Source: Mucilaginibacter aquaedulcis (GTDB taxonomy: Bacteria > Bacteroidota > Bacteroidia > Sphingobacteriales > Sphingobacteriaceae). Taken from it: a DNA stretch of 64,000 bases. Positions 1-9,545 of this stretch are shown here, piece by piece. The stretch lies in the NCBI RefSeq assembly GCF_030409325.1, contig NZ_JAUFPR010000002.1:1612001-1676000 (forward strand), read 5' to 3'. A program made the position numbers and the translations under genes. The notes under the pieces are model-generated. The model saw nothing but the letters and a program-made list of their open reading frames with translations. It was not told where the DNA came from and searched no databases. The first letter of the stretch is position 1. Every line of letters begins with the position of its first letter.

Positions 1-2871
1 TTTTGCCTCGGCGGCGTTGGTGATGATCCTGGCGACGGTTAACAGCTTCTCCAGCTCCTGAATGCACGCTTGATTCAAACCGACAGAACTGCCGGGCAGC
101 TCCATTGCAGCAACCAGATCCGTTCTTAATACCCGGAACCTGGCGTCCATATCTACTTTGAGCAACTTAGCTCCTCCAAATTCGGAAAAAAAGCCGGTTG
201 TGACCTGGCTTAAAAATCCGCTACGCTCCGATTCCACGGGCAGAAAAACAACAAGCAGGTGATAGGTCACCCAAAAAGCAGCCTGGAACTCCGACAGCGG
301 GACACCTTCATTTCCCGTGCCTAATTCAAGCACCAGATTACTGCTCGCCTCAAAATAGCGCTCTACCTGCCCGATCAGATCGGTGCCATAACGTTCCAGC
401 TCGCGATGATAAGAGTCCACCTGAAACGCTTTGACCAGCTCCCGGTAAGTCCCCTGCCTGAGTTCATTTTTTAAATTTATAAGTAAAGACCCGGCATGTC
501 CGTCTTCGACCATGAACCTTAAACGGAGGTGGTAGCCGTTTTCCTGATACCGTATAAAGAACCATTGGTTGATACCTCCTTTATTTTTATGTAAAAACTC
601 GCGGATCAAACCCGAAAGGAGCTGGTCCGAAGATTCCGGTGTGCAGAACAGCTTAACATACAGCCATTCGTCACCCGGAAAGAAATAACGCGGGATTTTA
701 GTTCCTTTCTTTGCTGTATTCCTGCCTTTTAAACTGTTGTAGATGGTCCTGGAATGACTTAAAAATGCGATCATCTGACCGGCTACGGGCTTATTTCCGG
801 TCCTAACGGACCGGTCCGGTAAAAGATATTCCTGAACAGTGAGTGTTTTTGAGCCGGCGATCTGCCGGAGAAGAAATTCACATTCCCGCCTGTCCAGCAA
901 GTCGAAAACCAGTTGCTGATCACCGGCTCCCACGCTTATCCTTTGCGGCAGCTGATATTTTTTCCGAAACGCGCGGAACCTGGCTGATATATCTCCCTGA
1001 CCGTCATCCTCTAATGATTGTAGTGCGGCGCGGGTAAACTTCCACCTGGCGTTTGACAAAATAACATGGCCCGCGCAGACCCGCGGGTAGAAATCCATTC
1101 CCGGAAAAAACTGTTCCAAATCGAGAGACAATGCGGCATGCAGGCCCTGGTATTGCAGATCGCAAAGCAGGCGAAAAATCCCCAGCGGGTTATGCTGAAA
1201 GTTATAAGCGGTGGCAAGGCGCGGTATTACCCGCTTCCGAAGCCGCACTGATTCCAGCACCAGTTCTTCCTCTATGACCGACAGATAAAGGTCGTTCAGG
1301 TTTAATTGTGAATCATCCCAGGCACCGGGATAGGTATTGACGGGAATACCGTAAGGATAAATCTTCCGGCGCCTGTTAATGTTATCCGTGTGGAGATCCG
1401 AAAGCTGCAGGATATCTGCAAATGCGATGTCAGGGTGATATTCCTGCTCTTTTGCGGCCAGACTTTTGGCGAATTCCCAGGCATCATCGCCAAACAGGGA
1501 AAAACGACCGATCAGTGAGGTCCCGGAGGCCCCGCCGGCATTTTCCACGATCAGAAACTCTTCGCTCTTACGGTACATGATAGCCAGCGTGGGCGGCATA
1601 TCAGCGGCATAACCGGGATCAGCTAACCCCGCTAAGTGTTCCGGCGTCAACTCCAGCGGCGCATAATGCTCCTTTGTCCCACCCTTCCAGACCTGAAACA
1701 GTAACTGGTGCACTGCTGTCCACCGGAGGGCGGCCTCTCCTTCTGTTTTTTCAGGAAACCGAATACCATTGAGCGCATGGCTCTCCGTAAACCCGCCCAT
1801 CAGGTCGCCGTAGTTGATACCCGAGTCCGGATCCAATGCCTCCAGCAGCGGAACCTTCCGACGGTCGAAACGATCCCTGAAAGCCCTGATGAATGTTTTT
1901 AAGGCTGTTTGCTTTACAGGAAGCGCCAGTTTCCGTAGCACCTTTAAAGCCTCCCGCAGCGCTTGCTGGTCACCTGTATCCGCACCACCACTCTTAAGGG
2001 GTCTTTCCAATGCCGCATAAAAGGGCTGCACCGGCAACGGTTCGCGAGCGTGATCTGCTTTCTTCAGCAATGAGGCCCATCCCGCAAGGGATCCTATTCG
2101 ACCCGGGGATCTTTTTTCCAGTTGGCTCCATAGTAGTTGATCTCCGCTTAAAAGGTGACGTCGACCAGCGTGATGATCCATGATCTGCAGGGTTTCCGGC
2201 CCCAGTATCAATTGCGCTTCCAGTAAAAAACCGATATGTTCTGTCGCTTCCGTTTCCGAACAACCGAAAAATTTTTCGATCCATGAACACAGATCCCGGG
2301 CAGACAACCGCTTTTTTTTGAAAAGAGCAACAATTCGGACGTAAAATAGTTCCGCTTCCAGGCTCACTACGTCAAATCGATATTTCCCTTTGTCGTCCGG
2401 CGTTGACCTGATCAGCCGGAATTCCCGGCCAAAACGATAGAGGGTTGGGTTGGCGACCAGTATCCTGTCCTGATCCTGGCGGAGCTGTTTGATATTTCCG
2501 GCATCTGAAAATTCGTTGCTGGGTTGGAGATACAAATTGGAATGCTCATCGTCCTGCAGGCACACTATATCACTATCCGCCCATTTGGCTATGGTAAAAG
2601 AGGCAAAACTGCCAAAAGGTGTCGGACGAAAACACATCCGGTTATAATATTTATATAAAGTATGCCGTTCCCTGTCCGTCAATTGCTCCCAGTCAAATCC
2701 CCGGGCCTCCAGTTGCCGGTAAAATTCAGGGCTGGCTAAAAAAATCGCATTACGGAATATTTGCTCACTGAGGACGGCCGCCAGCCTGGCGAAGTCATAA
2801 CGGGCGAAACTATAAAACGACGCCCTTAAAAAGACCTCCGGTAAAAAAATATAATCCTCAATATCAACCAT
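1..2871 (-). CDS. LanB-type lanthipeptide dehydratase, C-terminus beyond the window
   Basis: This frame is open from the ATG at 2871 to the left edge, giving 957 residues with no stop, so the 3' end is missing. Class I dehydratases glutamylate Ser/Thr of a precursor peptide using Glu-tRNA and then eliminate glutamate. The N-terminal glutamylation domain shows the family signature FRPTPFGSFASF at residues 81-92. The later part (YFFPGDEWLYVKLFC, then an FIRYQENGYHLRLRF segment) matches the SpaB/thiopeptide-type elimination domain, so this is a full two-domain LanB and not a split one. No precursor-like ORF with a Gly-Gly leader lies upstream; the 89 bp before the ATG is a divergent promoter region shared with the MauE-like gene. 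The precursor, cyclase and exporter may lie to the left. Assignment to the family is firm; the product is unknown. Confidence 0.88.
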   Translation of the reverse strand, partial: MVDIEDYIFLPEVFLRASFYSFARYDFARLAAVLSEQIFRNAIFLASPEFYRQLEARGFDWEQLTDRERHTLYKYYNRMCFRPTPFGSFASFTIAKWADSDIVCLQDDEHSNLYLQPSNEFSDAGNIKQLRQDQDRILVANPTLYRFGREFRLIRSTPDDKGKYRFDVVSLEAELFYVRIVALFKKKRLSARDLCSWIEKFFGCSETEATEHIGFLLEAQLILGPETLQIMDHHAGRRHLLSGDQLLWSQLEKRSPGRIGSLAGWASLLKKADHAREPLPVQPFYAALERPLKSGGADTGDQQALREALKVLRKLALPVKQTALKTFIRAFRDRFDRRKVPLLEALDPDSGINYGDLMGGFTESHALNGIRFPEKTEGEAALRWTAVHQLLFQVWKGGTKEHYAPLELTPEHLAGLADPGYAADMPPTLAIMYRKSEEFLIVENAGGASGTSLIGRFSLFGDDAWEFAKSLAAKEQEYHPDIAFADILQLSDLHTDNINRRRKIYPYGIPVNTYPGAWDDSQLNLNDLYLSVIEEELVLESVRLRKRVIPRLATAYNFQHNPLGIFRLLCDLQYQGLHAALSLDLEQFFPGMDFYPRVCAGHVILSNARWKFTRAALQSLEDDGQGDISARFRAFRKKYQLPQRISVGAGDQQLVFDLLDRRECEFLLRQIAGSKTLTVQEYLLPDRSVRTGNKPVAGQMIAFLSHSRTIYNSLKGRNTAKKGTKIPRYFFPGDEWLYVKLFCTPESSDQLLSGLIREFLHKNKGGINQWFFIRYQENGYHLRLRFMVEDGHAGSLLINLKNELRQGTYRELVKAFQVDSYHRELERYGTDLIGQVERYFEASSNLVLELGTGNEGVPLSEFQAAFWVTYHLLVVFLPVESERSGFLSQVTTGFFSEFGGAKLLKVDMDARFRVLRTDLVAAMELPGSSVGLNQACIQELEKLLTVARIITNAAEAK

Positions 2872-2912
2872 TTAAATTAAAATCATGGGGTATACTACCC
2901 TTTTCCAACTGT

Positions 2913-2940
2913 TTTGATATTTGCGGCTGGTCGTACTTTG
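2913..2940 (+). promoter_or_regulatory. candidate Bacteroidota-type promoter of the MauE-like gene
   Basis: TTTG at 2913-2916 and TACTTTG at 2934-2940 are separated by 17 bp and sit 20 bp before the ATG at 2961. This resembles the -33 TTTG / -7 TAnnTTTG pattern known in Bacteroidetes. The spacing is slightly short and the -7 box has one base fewer than consensus, so this is a tentative call. Confidence 0.35.
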
Positions 2941-2960
2941 TTTCAGCAATCGTAACCGAT

Positions 2961-3377
2961 ATGAAAAACATCATCAAAACTGCCGCCCCATCTTTGCTTA
3001 TCCTGTTGTTCATCTATGCCGCTTCCAGTAAAATGATGCCCCCGGAAGCGTTCCGTGTGCAACTTTACAAGCAGCCCTTTCCACACTGGTTATCCGACAT
3101 CCTGGTCCACGCGATTCCCCTGACCGAGCTGTTAACAGCCATCCTGCTGGCTTTTACCCGTACCCGGCGCACCGGCCTGGTACTTTCGGCACTGATGCTG
3201 CTAATATTTTCCGTCTACATCACCCTGGCGATCCTGCATTACTGGGCCAAGGTACCCTGCCCCTGCGGCGGCATCCTGACCCATACGCCCTGGAGCGCGC
3301 ACCTGATCCTTAACCTTGGATTCGCTGCGATAGCCGTAACTGCTTTGCTGCTTGAACCAACACCCAACCATAACTGA
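2961..3377 (+). CDS. MauE/DoxX-like redox-associated membrane protein
   Basis: The protein has 138 residues and about four hydrophobic segments, starting with a membrane anchor (ILLFIYAASSKMM). Between segments three and four it has a Cys-rich turn, PCPCGGIL, which is the type of redox-active Cys site seen in the MauE/DoxX-like membrane family, where it is thought to support disulfide formation or electron transfer in periplasmic protein maturation. It lies 108 bp before a small secreted DUF6520-like protein on the same strand. It is also close to a TlpA-like thioredoxin on the opposite strand, which fits an extracytoplasmic thiol-redox theme. The substrate is not evident from the sequence. 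Confidence 0.75.
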   Translation: MKNIIKTAAPSLLILLFIYAASSKMMPPEAFRVQLYKQPFPHWLSDILVHAIPLTELLTAILLAFTRTRRTGLVLSALMLLIFSVYITLAILHYWAKVPCPCGGILTHTPWSAHLILNLGFAAIAVTALLLEPTPNHN

Positions 3378-3484
3378 CCTCAACTTAAACCAACAGGGGA
3401 AGCCGAAAACCTGTGAACAGAGTAGGCCTATTTCTCACCTAAAGTTTTTCGTTCGCTTTTTAGCAAAACAAGCGTTCAGACACG

Positions 3485-3769
3485 ATGAAAACATCAAAAT
3501 CAGCGTTCATCGCACTTGCCTTCGTTTTAGGCATCGGCGGCGCATTCGCCACCAAACCGGCTCATGCCGCCAAACCGTTTGCTGCGCAATGGTACCTTTT
3601 TACCGGTACCCCGTCCCAGATCAATGATCCAAGCCAGTACACGCTGACGCCCGCAGATCCGGGTTGTATTGGTTCGGCAGACCGCTGCGCGGTGGAAGCA
3701 CTTCCCAGTGCCACCAACCCCAATCAGCCTGACCTGGCTCATGTCAGCAAAATAGAGCAGGAAAACTAA
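3485..3769 (+). CDS. small secreted DUF6520-like protein
   Basis: The protein has 94 residues with a clear Sec signal peptide (MKTSKSAFIALAFVLGIGGA, cleavage near AHAA). The short mature part contains two Cys (DPGCIGSADRC). The signal region and the mature pattern recall the DUF6520 family of small Bacteroidota exported proteins, which commonly sit beside MauE-like genes; the function is unknown. The two cysteines could form an intramolecular disulfide made by the neighbouring redox proteins (inference). A strong terminator follows directly, so the MauE-like/DUF6520 pair forms one transcription unit. Confidence 0.7.
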   Translation: MKTSKSAFIALAFVLGIGGAFATKPAHAAKPFAAQWYLFTGTPSQINDPSQYTLTPADPGCIGSADRCAVEALPSATNPNQPDLAHVSKIEQEN

Positions 3770-3791
3770 TTCCCGTTCTTTGGTTTCCTGA

Positions 3792-3821
3792 GGAAGGCCC
3801 CCGCCGGGGCCTTCCCTTTTT
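3792..3821 (+). terminator. intrinsic terminator after the DUF6520-like gene
   Basis: A perfect 10-bp stem (GGAAGGCCCC / GGGGCCTTCC) with a CGCC loop is followed by CTTTTT. Its T-tract touches the stop codon of the convergent susD-like gene at 3820-3822, so the two transcription units end back to back. Confidence 0.9.
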
Positions 3822-5199
3822 AATTCTGCGGAATACCCGTGTCATTGATCACTGCCTGTGGGATCGGTAAAACATACCTGGGGTCCCCCGGCGGCAGTTC
3901 ATAGCGCTTCCCGTTAACTATTTTAACCAAAGTCTTCGCCAGCGACGGTTCCTTATTCAGGCGCCGGAGGTCAGACCAGCGCTGTCCCCGAAAGACCATT
4001 TCCTTCCTCCTTTCTGTTAGTACCCAGCCTAAGACCACGCCGGCGTCGGCACTGGCCAATGGCTGGTAGCTCACCGTCTTGTATCGTTTCTGCCTGAGGG
4101 CATTCAGGTCATCCAGCGCCTGGTTTATCCTGCCCGCGCGAACATTACACTCCGCCCTGACCAGGTACATTTCAGCCGTTGTCGGGCCATAAAAAAGCCT
4201 GCTGGTGGTTCCGTCATAACTTCCCCTGAAGTTCAGGTAGGTACTGCCCCTGAGCGGCACGAAAAACAAGATCCTGCGCAGATCCTCCGGCGCATAGGAC
4301 GCATAAAAGCTCGTATCGACCAGGTAGCGTGTACCGGTGAGTATCGCGTCGGGGGTCATCGTGGTATGTATGATAACCTCGTTATTAAAGCGCTGGAAAG
4401 AGATCGCGGCGATGCCCGCAACCTGGTTGTAATCCAGCAAAGAGGCACCTAATTGTAAGCAGGAGTCCGCGTATAACCCGGCTTTGTCGTAGGCCCGCAT
4501 GGCTAAATAAGTTCTTGACAGCGCCGCGTAAGCGGCTGCCTTACCCGGCCTTGTTTTAGTGATCACATTGACGGGCAACAGGTTAACCGCCGTGTTCAGG
4601 TCACTGATGATCTGCTGATAGGTCTGGCTGACCGTGGACCTGACGGATTTAATATTCAGGTCGGAAGATGCCCGGAGCACCAGTCCGGCATCGCTACCCG
4701 CGGTCTGCTCGTCATAGGCCTTGCAGAATTCCTGGGCAAGCTGCAAATAATCGTATCCCCGGAAAAACATCGCCTGTCCCTTGATACTTGCCCAATCCGC
4801 ACCGTTTGTACCGTATTTGGTTATTCCTTCCAGCACTACGTTGGCCGTAAAAATACCGGCATAAGCATAAGACCAGTCATTTAAGACATTATCATTAAAC
4901 AGGTTACGATCCCAGATATAGGCATTTCTCGCGGTGAGGTGCGCCGCGTTCCAGGTCGCGTCCGTCACAAAACCGTCGTCGGCCGCTAACGTGCCCGCAA
5001 AGGGCCCCAACACATTGAACTTGCCGGTATTGTCCATCATCGCCTGGAAATCGGCCACGGAGGAAGGCACCTGCAGACTCGACGAGGGTTTGATGTCCAG
5101 CTCTCGCTTACACCCCGCGAAAAAGAGTACAAGACCGGTCATGATCAAAAGTCTCCTGATGTCACAGGTATATATATGGAGTAAACTCTTCGCTTTCAT
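3820..5199 (-). CDS. SusD/RagB-type outer-membrane nutrient-binding lipoprotein
   Basis: The protein has 459 residues with a lipoprotein signal ending in FFAGC, lipidated Cys at residue 30. The following CKRELDIKPSSSLQVPSS is typical of the SusD N-terminus (the DIxPSS-like motif). The middle is TPR-like (AAYAALSRTYLAMRAYDKAGLYADSCL) and the C-terminal part has the usual SusD ending (LTERRKEMVFRGQRWSDLRRL). SusD proteins sit on the cell surface as the lid of a SusC transporter and bind the imported oligomer. The gene lies 19 bp downstream of the susC-like gene. No glycan-degrading enzyme is encoded nearby, so the ligand may not be a polysaccharide; the TlpA and MauE context would also fit a peptide (inference). 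Confidence 0.93.
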   Translation of the reverse strand: MKAKSLLHIYTCDIRRLLIMTGLVLFFAGCKRELDIKPSSSLQVPSSVADFQAMMDNTGKFNVLGPFAGTLAADDGFVTDATWNAAHLTARNAYIWDRNLFNDNVLNDWSYAYAGIFTANVVLEGITKYGTNGADWASIKGQAMFFRGYDYLQLAQEFCKAYDEQTAGSDAGLVLRASSDLNIKSVRSTVSQTYQQIISDLNTAVNLLPVNVITKTRPGKAAAYAALSRTYLAMRAYDKAGLYADSCLQLGASLLDYNQVAGIAAISFQRFNNEVIIHTTMTPDAILTGTRYLVDTSFYASYAPEDLRRILFFVPLRGSTYLNFRGSYDGTTSRLFYGPTTAEMYLVRAECNVRAGRINQALDDLNALRQKRYKTVSYQPLASADAGVVLGWVLTERRKEMVFRGQRWSDLRRLNKEPSLAKTLVKIVNGKRYELPPGDPRYVLPIPQAVINDTGIPQN

Positions 5200-5218
5200 T
5201 GTTTTGCTGTTTGATTGT

Positions 5219-8200
5219 TTAAAAGTTACCGCTAAAACCCAGTGCCAGTGTTTTGGGTGGTTTCATGGAATATGGATAATCCGGATCCAGTGTCGTTTTG
5301 GTAGCCTTCCAGATCAGGCCGAGATTCGTGGCATACAGGAACACCTGGATATGCCTGAAAGGCATTTTCTTAATTCCCACCCGGTCTGCATCCCAGGCCA
5401 GGCGCAGATCCTGCAGCCTGATATTATCGCCCTTCTCCACGTTGACGGAGGATTCATCATAGAACTGGTCACGCTGGCTGTCAGCTGGATAAATAAGCGA
5501 GGGAACGCTGGTATGCTGCTCGTCACCCGGCTTCTGCCAGCGCCGCGCATAATCCCCGCTTTCGGTATCATTGCTGCCGAACAGCGCGCTGTAGGCGATC
5601 CCGCGCCGTAAAAAATAATAGCCGAACTTGTAGCTGATCAGGGCGGAGAGCGAAACATGCTTATAGGAAAACGTATTGCGCAGGCTGCCGTAAACCTGCG
5701 GAACGGCAGAGCCGCTGTACTGCAGGTCCCCGACTTTAGTACCGCTCAGTATGGCGTTATAGTCCTTGCTGATCTGGCCGTTCACGTAGCCCTGCGGGTC
5801 ACCGGTTTGTCCGTCCAGTCCAGCCCATTTATAGGTCAGGACCGCAAACGGCGCCTTCCCCACGAGCGGGGAGACCAGCAGACCGTCGCCCACATAAGGC
5901 AAGCCGGAGTCGCCGCTCTGGTAGTATCTGGTCACTTTACTCTCCGCGTAGTTCAACAAAAGGTCAGTCTGCCAGTTAAAGCGCCCCCGCAGCACGGCGG
6001 CATGCAGGTTGACCTCCAGGCCATGCCCCTTCATTTCCGCTACGTTGCCCTTATACTGGAACAGCAGCGTGGCCGGGTTCAGCACCCCGGTCGTTTGATC
6101 AACCGGGCTGAAACCGATCAGGTCCGTACTTTTTTTGGTATAATAATCGACCGAACCCGAAAGCGCATCTTTAAACAATGTAAAATCCAGCCCGAGGTTA
6201 ACGATCCTCGTCTTTTCCCAGCCCAGGTCCGGGTTGGGCGGGTTATTGATAAAGGCGTACCGCTGTTTACTTACCGGGTCCTGCCCGCCATAGGAAATCG
6301 TGCTTTGTGCCGACAGCGTATTATCCACGTTGCCGCTGTAGCCATAACTCGCGCGCAGCTTCAGCAACGGCAGCCAGCCTGCATGAAAAAAGCTTTCATT
6401 GGACGCCGTCCAGGCACCGCCAAAGGAATAGAGCGGCACGCCCTTCTGGTTGGCATTCACCCCGAATAAGTTCGACTCGTCCTTGCGGGCACTGGCAGAC
6501 AGGCTGTACCGCTTGTCAAAGGTATAGGCCGCATTCGTAAAGTAGGACAGGTTATAGATCCGGTCGGTCTGGTAATTGTTCTGATAAGGGATCTGGGCAT
6601 TAAAAAAATAACCATAGTTGGACAATGGAAAACTGGTCACATAATCCACCGGAAGCCCGGATTCGGTGTCCGCGTTGTAGCCATAATCCCGCCCGGCCCG
6701 GTTCTCCGTCCGCACATTGCGGTATTCATAACCCGCCAACGCGGACAACTGGTGCCGCCCCCAGCTGCCATTATAATTCAGCTGCGCACGGATGGAATTG
6801 GACAGCAAGCGTGTATCCGAGGTGTTCATGATGCCACCCAGCGGTACCGGCAGGCTCAGCGTACCGTCAGCATTGGTTTGGGTGTACTGGTTGATCACGT
6901 TGCGCGCATAATAGCTGTTTGCCCCGTATAACAGCGTACCCTGCGTCTGCGCAGACTCCAGCTGGTAGCGAAACTCCGCCTGCAAGCCGGGAATGATCGT
7001 ATACTTCGCCGCCGTATTCAGCAGCAGGTCCAGCTGGTTGCTGTGGCTATCTATATTTTTATAATCACTCAGCGGGCGGTAACTCCAGTCCTGGAAGCCT
7101 GCGGCCTGCGAACTTTCGATAAAAGATGCCCGGTAGTCGAGGTTAACCGGCAACGCGTTTCCCCCGCCGTCCGCCAGGCTCGCGTACGGATACAGTTGTC
7201 TCCCGTCCTGGCTCACCAGGCTCCCCGCGTCCTGGCGACCCGCTTTATTCCTGCTGTGGGTGATATAGGTCCCGATATCCAGCTGTAAATTTTTCAGCAG
7301 GTAGAAACTATTATCCGAACGCAGGTTCAACCGCTGGAAGCCGCCATCCAATGCAGTAAGGTTACGGTCATATCCCGCGGAGAACAGGTAGGTGCTTTTT
7401 TCCGAGCCCCCTTTGATGTTCAGCGCGTACTGCTGATTGACCGCCCTGCCGTACCAGTAACGCTGCAGGTCCTTCCGCACATCCTGCTGCGCCAGCGCAG
7501 CGATCTGGCTGCCGGCCGCGTCCGCCGTTACCTTCCCGTCCCGCTGCGCGATCAGCAGCTCCACCACCGGGGAGAGCGACAGGTGCGAAAACGAATTTTC
7601 GTAGTCCGTGTAAAAACCCTGGCCGAAAAGCATTTTCTCCACGTCCACAAAATCAGCGGAGGACATCCGCGGCTGGTAGAATACGTCGGGCTTCTCCGCT
7701 ACCGTCACGTTCGCGTTAAAGCTGACCGAAAGCGGTTTGTTCCTGCCTCCTTTCTTCGTGGTGATCACGATCACCCCGTTACCCGCCCGGACACCCCAGA
7801 TCGAGGCTGCTGCCGCATCTTTCAGGATCGTCACGCTCTCCACGTCATTCGGGTTGATGTTATTGATATCGCCGTTGTAGGGAAAGTTATCGACAACGAT
7901 GAGCGGTGCCGCGTTACCGAAGAGCGTGCTCTTACCCCGGATCACCGGCGTGTTCTGCTGGCCCACCCTGCGGTCGAACAGGATATCGGTCACCCCGTCC
8001 AGGCGGCTCAGCACATCCGTACCCACCGAGCGGTTATACAGGCTGTTCCCCACCTTTTCAAAGCTGCCCGTCGCGCTTTCCCTGCGCAGCGTCTGGTATC
8101 CCGTGGACACCACGCTCACCTCCTGCAGCTGCTGCACATCCGGGCGCATCGTGATCTTAAAAAAAGTATTACTGCCCACAACAGCGATCGCGACCGCCAG

Positions 8201-8434
8201 CCCCGGTCTGCGGAACTCCAGCGTGTCAGCCGGTAAAGCGTCCATTTTAAAGTGACCGTCGCTCCCCGTAAACACCACCGCTTCTCTGCCCCGGATACGC
8301 ACCTCCACGTCCTTCAGCGGCTGGCCCCTGATATCCGTCACTATCCCGGAAACAGCGGCCGGCACCGGCGCGCCATAAACAGCGCCGCTAAACCACAGCG
8401 CAGGTACAAAAAATAATATATAAAAAAGTCTCAT
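5219..8434 (-). CDS. SusC/RagA-type TonB-dependent outer-membrane transporter
   Basis: The protein has 1071 residues. It shows a signal peptide (cleavage near VYGA), then a carboxypeptidase-regulatory-like beta domain (VSGIVTDIRGQPLKDVEVRIRG), then the plug domain with the SusC signature (VTILKDAAAASIWGVRAGNG, VIVITTKKG) near residues 200-230, and a long beta-barrel ending in an aromatic residue (LGFSGNF). SusC proteins import large solutes across the outer membrane using TonB energy, paired with SusD. The gene sits between a tlpA-like gene (18 bp upstream) and the susD-like gene (19 bp downstream), so all three are probably one transcript. No anti-sigma/ECF sigma pair is seen beside it. Confidence 0.95.
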   Translation of the reverse strand: MRLFYILFFVPALWFSGAVYGAPVPAAVSGIVTDIRGQPLKDVEVRIRGREAVVFTGSDGHFKMDALPADTLEFRRPGLAVAIAVVGSNTFFKITMRPDVQQLQEVSVVSTGYQTLRRESATGSFEKVGNSLYNRSVGTDVLSRLDGVTDILFDRRVGQQNTPVIRGKSTLFGNAAPLIVVDNFPYNGDINNINPNDVESVTILKDAAAASIWGVRAGNGVIVITTKKGGRNKPLSVSFNANVTVAEKPDVFYQPRMSSADFVDVEKMLFGQGFYTDYENSFSHLSLSPVVELLIAQRDGKVTADAAGSQIAALAQQDVRKDLQRYWYGRAVNQQYALNIKGGSEKSTYLFSAGYDRNLTALDGGFQRLNLRSDNSFYLLKNLQLDIGTYITHSRNKAGRQDAGSLVSQDGRQLYPYASLADGGGNALPVNLDYRASFIESSQAAGFQDWSYRPLSDYKNIDSHSNQLDLLLNTAAKYTIIPGLQAEFRYQLESAQTQGTLLYGANSYYARNVINQYTQTNADGTLSLPVPLGGIMNTSDTRLLSNSIRAQLNYNGSWGRHQLSALAGYEYRNVRTENRAGRDYGYNADTESGLPVDYVTSFPLSNYGYFFNAQIPYQNNYQTDRIYNLSYFTNAAYTFDKRYSLSASARKDESNLFGVNANQKGVPLYSFGGAWTASNESFFHAGWLPLLKLRASYGYSGNVDNTLSAQSTISYGGQDPVSKQRYAFINNPPNPDLGWEKTRIVNLGLDFTLFKDALSGSVDYYTKKSTDLIGFSPVDQTTGVLNPATLLFQYKGNVAEMKGHGLEVNLHAAVLRGRFNWQTDLLLNYAESKVTRYYQSGDSGLPYVGDGLLVSPLVGKAPFAVLTYKWAGLDGQTGDPQGYVNGQISKDYNAILSGTKVGDLQYSGSAVPQVYGSLRNTFSYKHVSLSALISYKFGYYFLRRGIAYSALFGSNDTESGDYARRWQKPGDEQHTSVPSLIYPADSQRDQFYDESSVNVEKGDNIRLQDLRLAWDADRVGIKKMPFRHIQVFLYATNLGLIWKATKTTLDPDYPYSMKPPKTLALGFSGNF

Positions 8435-8452
8435 GTTCAGGTTATTAAAAAA

Positions 8453-9466
8453 CTATAAATAAAAATGGTGCTCCGCATCGTAACTCTCATCAAGCCTGTC
8501 CACGGTAAATACCTTCCTGACCGGATCCCAATGGGTCACTACCCCAAAAAAACGGTCCAGGTCCTCCTTAATACTTCGCCGGGCCAGCTTCGCCGAAAGC
8601 CCCGGCAGGATCAGCTCGTAGCAATACTTCCGGGAGGTATCCTGTACCCCCTTCTTTCCGGCTTTGTAACGGATCAGTTCCTTCCGGTCACCGGTGATCG
8701 CCGAATCCGCAAGCGTCTCCAGCTCCTTATACACCAGCGCGTAGAGCGCCCGGGGCACCACGTTAGTGGCCCTTACCCTGATCTCCCGCTTCACCGTATC
8801 CGTCACCGCCTGCAGGCTGCCCGGCAGCCCTTCAAGGTACCCCGTAATGACCGAGCGGTAGCGGAAAGCATCCTCCCTGCCCCCGTTATTACCCACCAGC
8901 AGCGGACGCTGCCGGTCATAATTCATCACATCTCTTTTCTCCCTCGCCGGCAAAGGCTTCCCCGCCAGTACCGCGTCGATCTGCGGCACATCGATCTCCG
9001 CAGCCTCCGTAGCACCCAGCACCAGGCCGTTCCCATCGATCCAGACATCATGCGGCAGCAAGCGGTGCGGAAACAGCCGCTGCAGTTCCTGATCCCCCAC
9101 CACCGATGGCAGGTCCAGCCCCCTGAGCATGGGATTATGCTTCCAAAAGGCAGCCACCAGCTCACGCGGCTGAAAAGATACCGGCAAAATGACCACCTTA
9201 TCCTTATATAGTCTCTGTACGGAATCCAGCTGCGGCATCGCATGGATACAGCCCCCGCAGTAGGTAGACCAGAAATCCAGGATCAGCAGCTTACCCCTGA
9301 AATCAGAGATCCGCGCGGTCCCCCCCGCCCGGTAATTAATCAGCTCCCGCAGCACCATATCGGGCACATGATCGCCCGCCTCCAGGCCCTTGGCCCCTAT
9401 CTTTTCCTGGGCCCCTGCCCAAAAAAAGGCACAAAGCATCCCCAGGAAGCAAAAAAATCGCTTCAT
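8453..9466 (-). CDS. TlpA-like periplasmic thioredoxin-fold protein with extra C-terminal domain
   Basis: The protein has 337 residues. After a signal peptide (ending FFWAGAQ) comes a TlpA/AhpC-type redoxin domain with the active site FWSTYCGGC (Cys70 and Cys73) and a cis-Pro region (LLPHDVWID). The second half, about residues 165-337, is an additional uncharacterised domain ending YDAEHHFYL. Such thiol oxidoreductases reduce or isomerise disulfides outside the cytoplasm. It is the first gene of the tlpA-susC-susD operon, a linkage seen repeatedly in Sphingobacteria, and may service the transporter or its imported substrate (inference). Confidence 0.88.
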   Translation of the reverse strand: MKRFFCFLGMLCAFFWAGAQEKIGAKGLEAGDHVPDMVLRELINYRAGGTARISDFRGKLLILDFWSTYCGGCIHAMPQLDSVQRLYKDKVVILPVSFQPRELVAAFWKHNPMLRGLDLPSVVGDQELQRLFPHRLLPHDVWIDGNGLVLGATEAAEIDVPQIDAVLAGKPLPAREKRDVMNYDRQRPLLVGNNGGREDAFRYRSVITGYLEGLPGSLQAVTDTVKREIRVRATNVVPRALYALVYKELETLADSAITGDRKELIRYKAGKKGVQDTSRKYCYELILPGLSAKLARRSIKEDLDRFFGVVTHWDPVRKVFTVDRLDESYDAEHHFYL

Positions 9467-9545
9467 TTCAAAAAGTTTAAATCGTAAAAAATAAGTTGTT
9501 ATCGCCCGCTATCCGCTCCCGAAATCGCCGCCTCCGACTATAAAC

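Noticed and set aside
5657..6469. Long plus-strand ORF inside the susC-like gene
   Set aside because: It is antisense to a clear 1071-residue SusC protein and its translation has no family features; GC-rich coding DNA often gives such shadows.
8465..9211. 248-codon plus-strand ORF opposite the tlpA-like gene
   Set aside because: Shadow of the TlpA-like gene, which has a signal peptide and CGGC active site.
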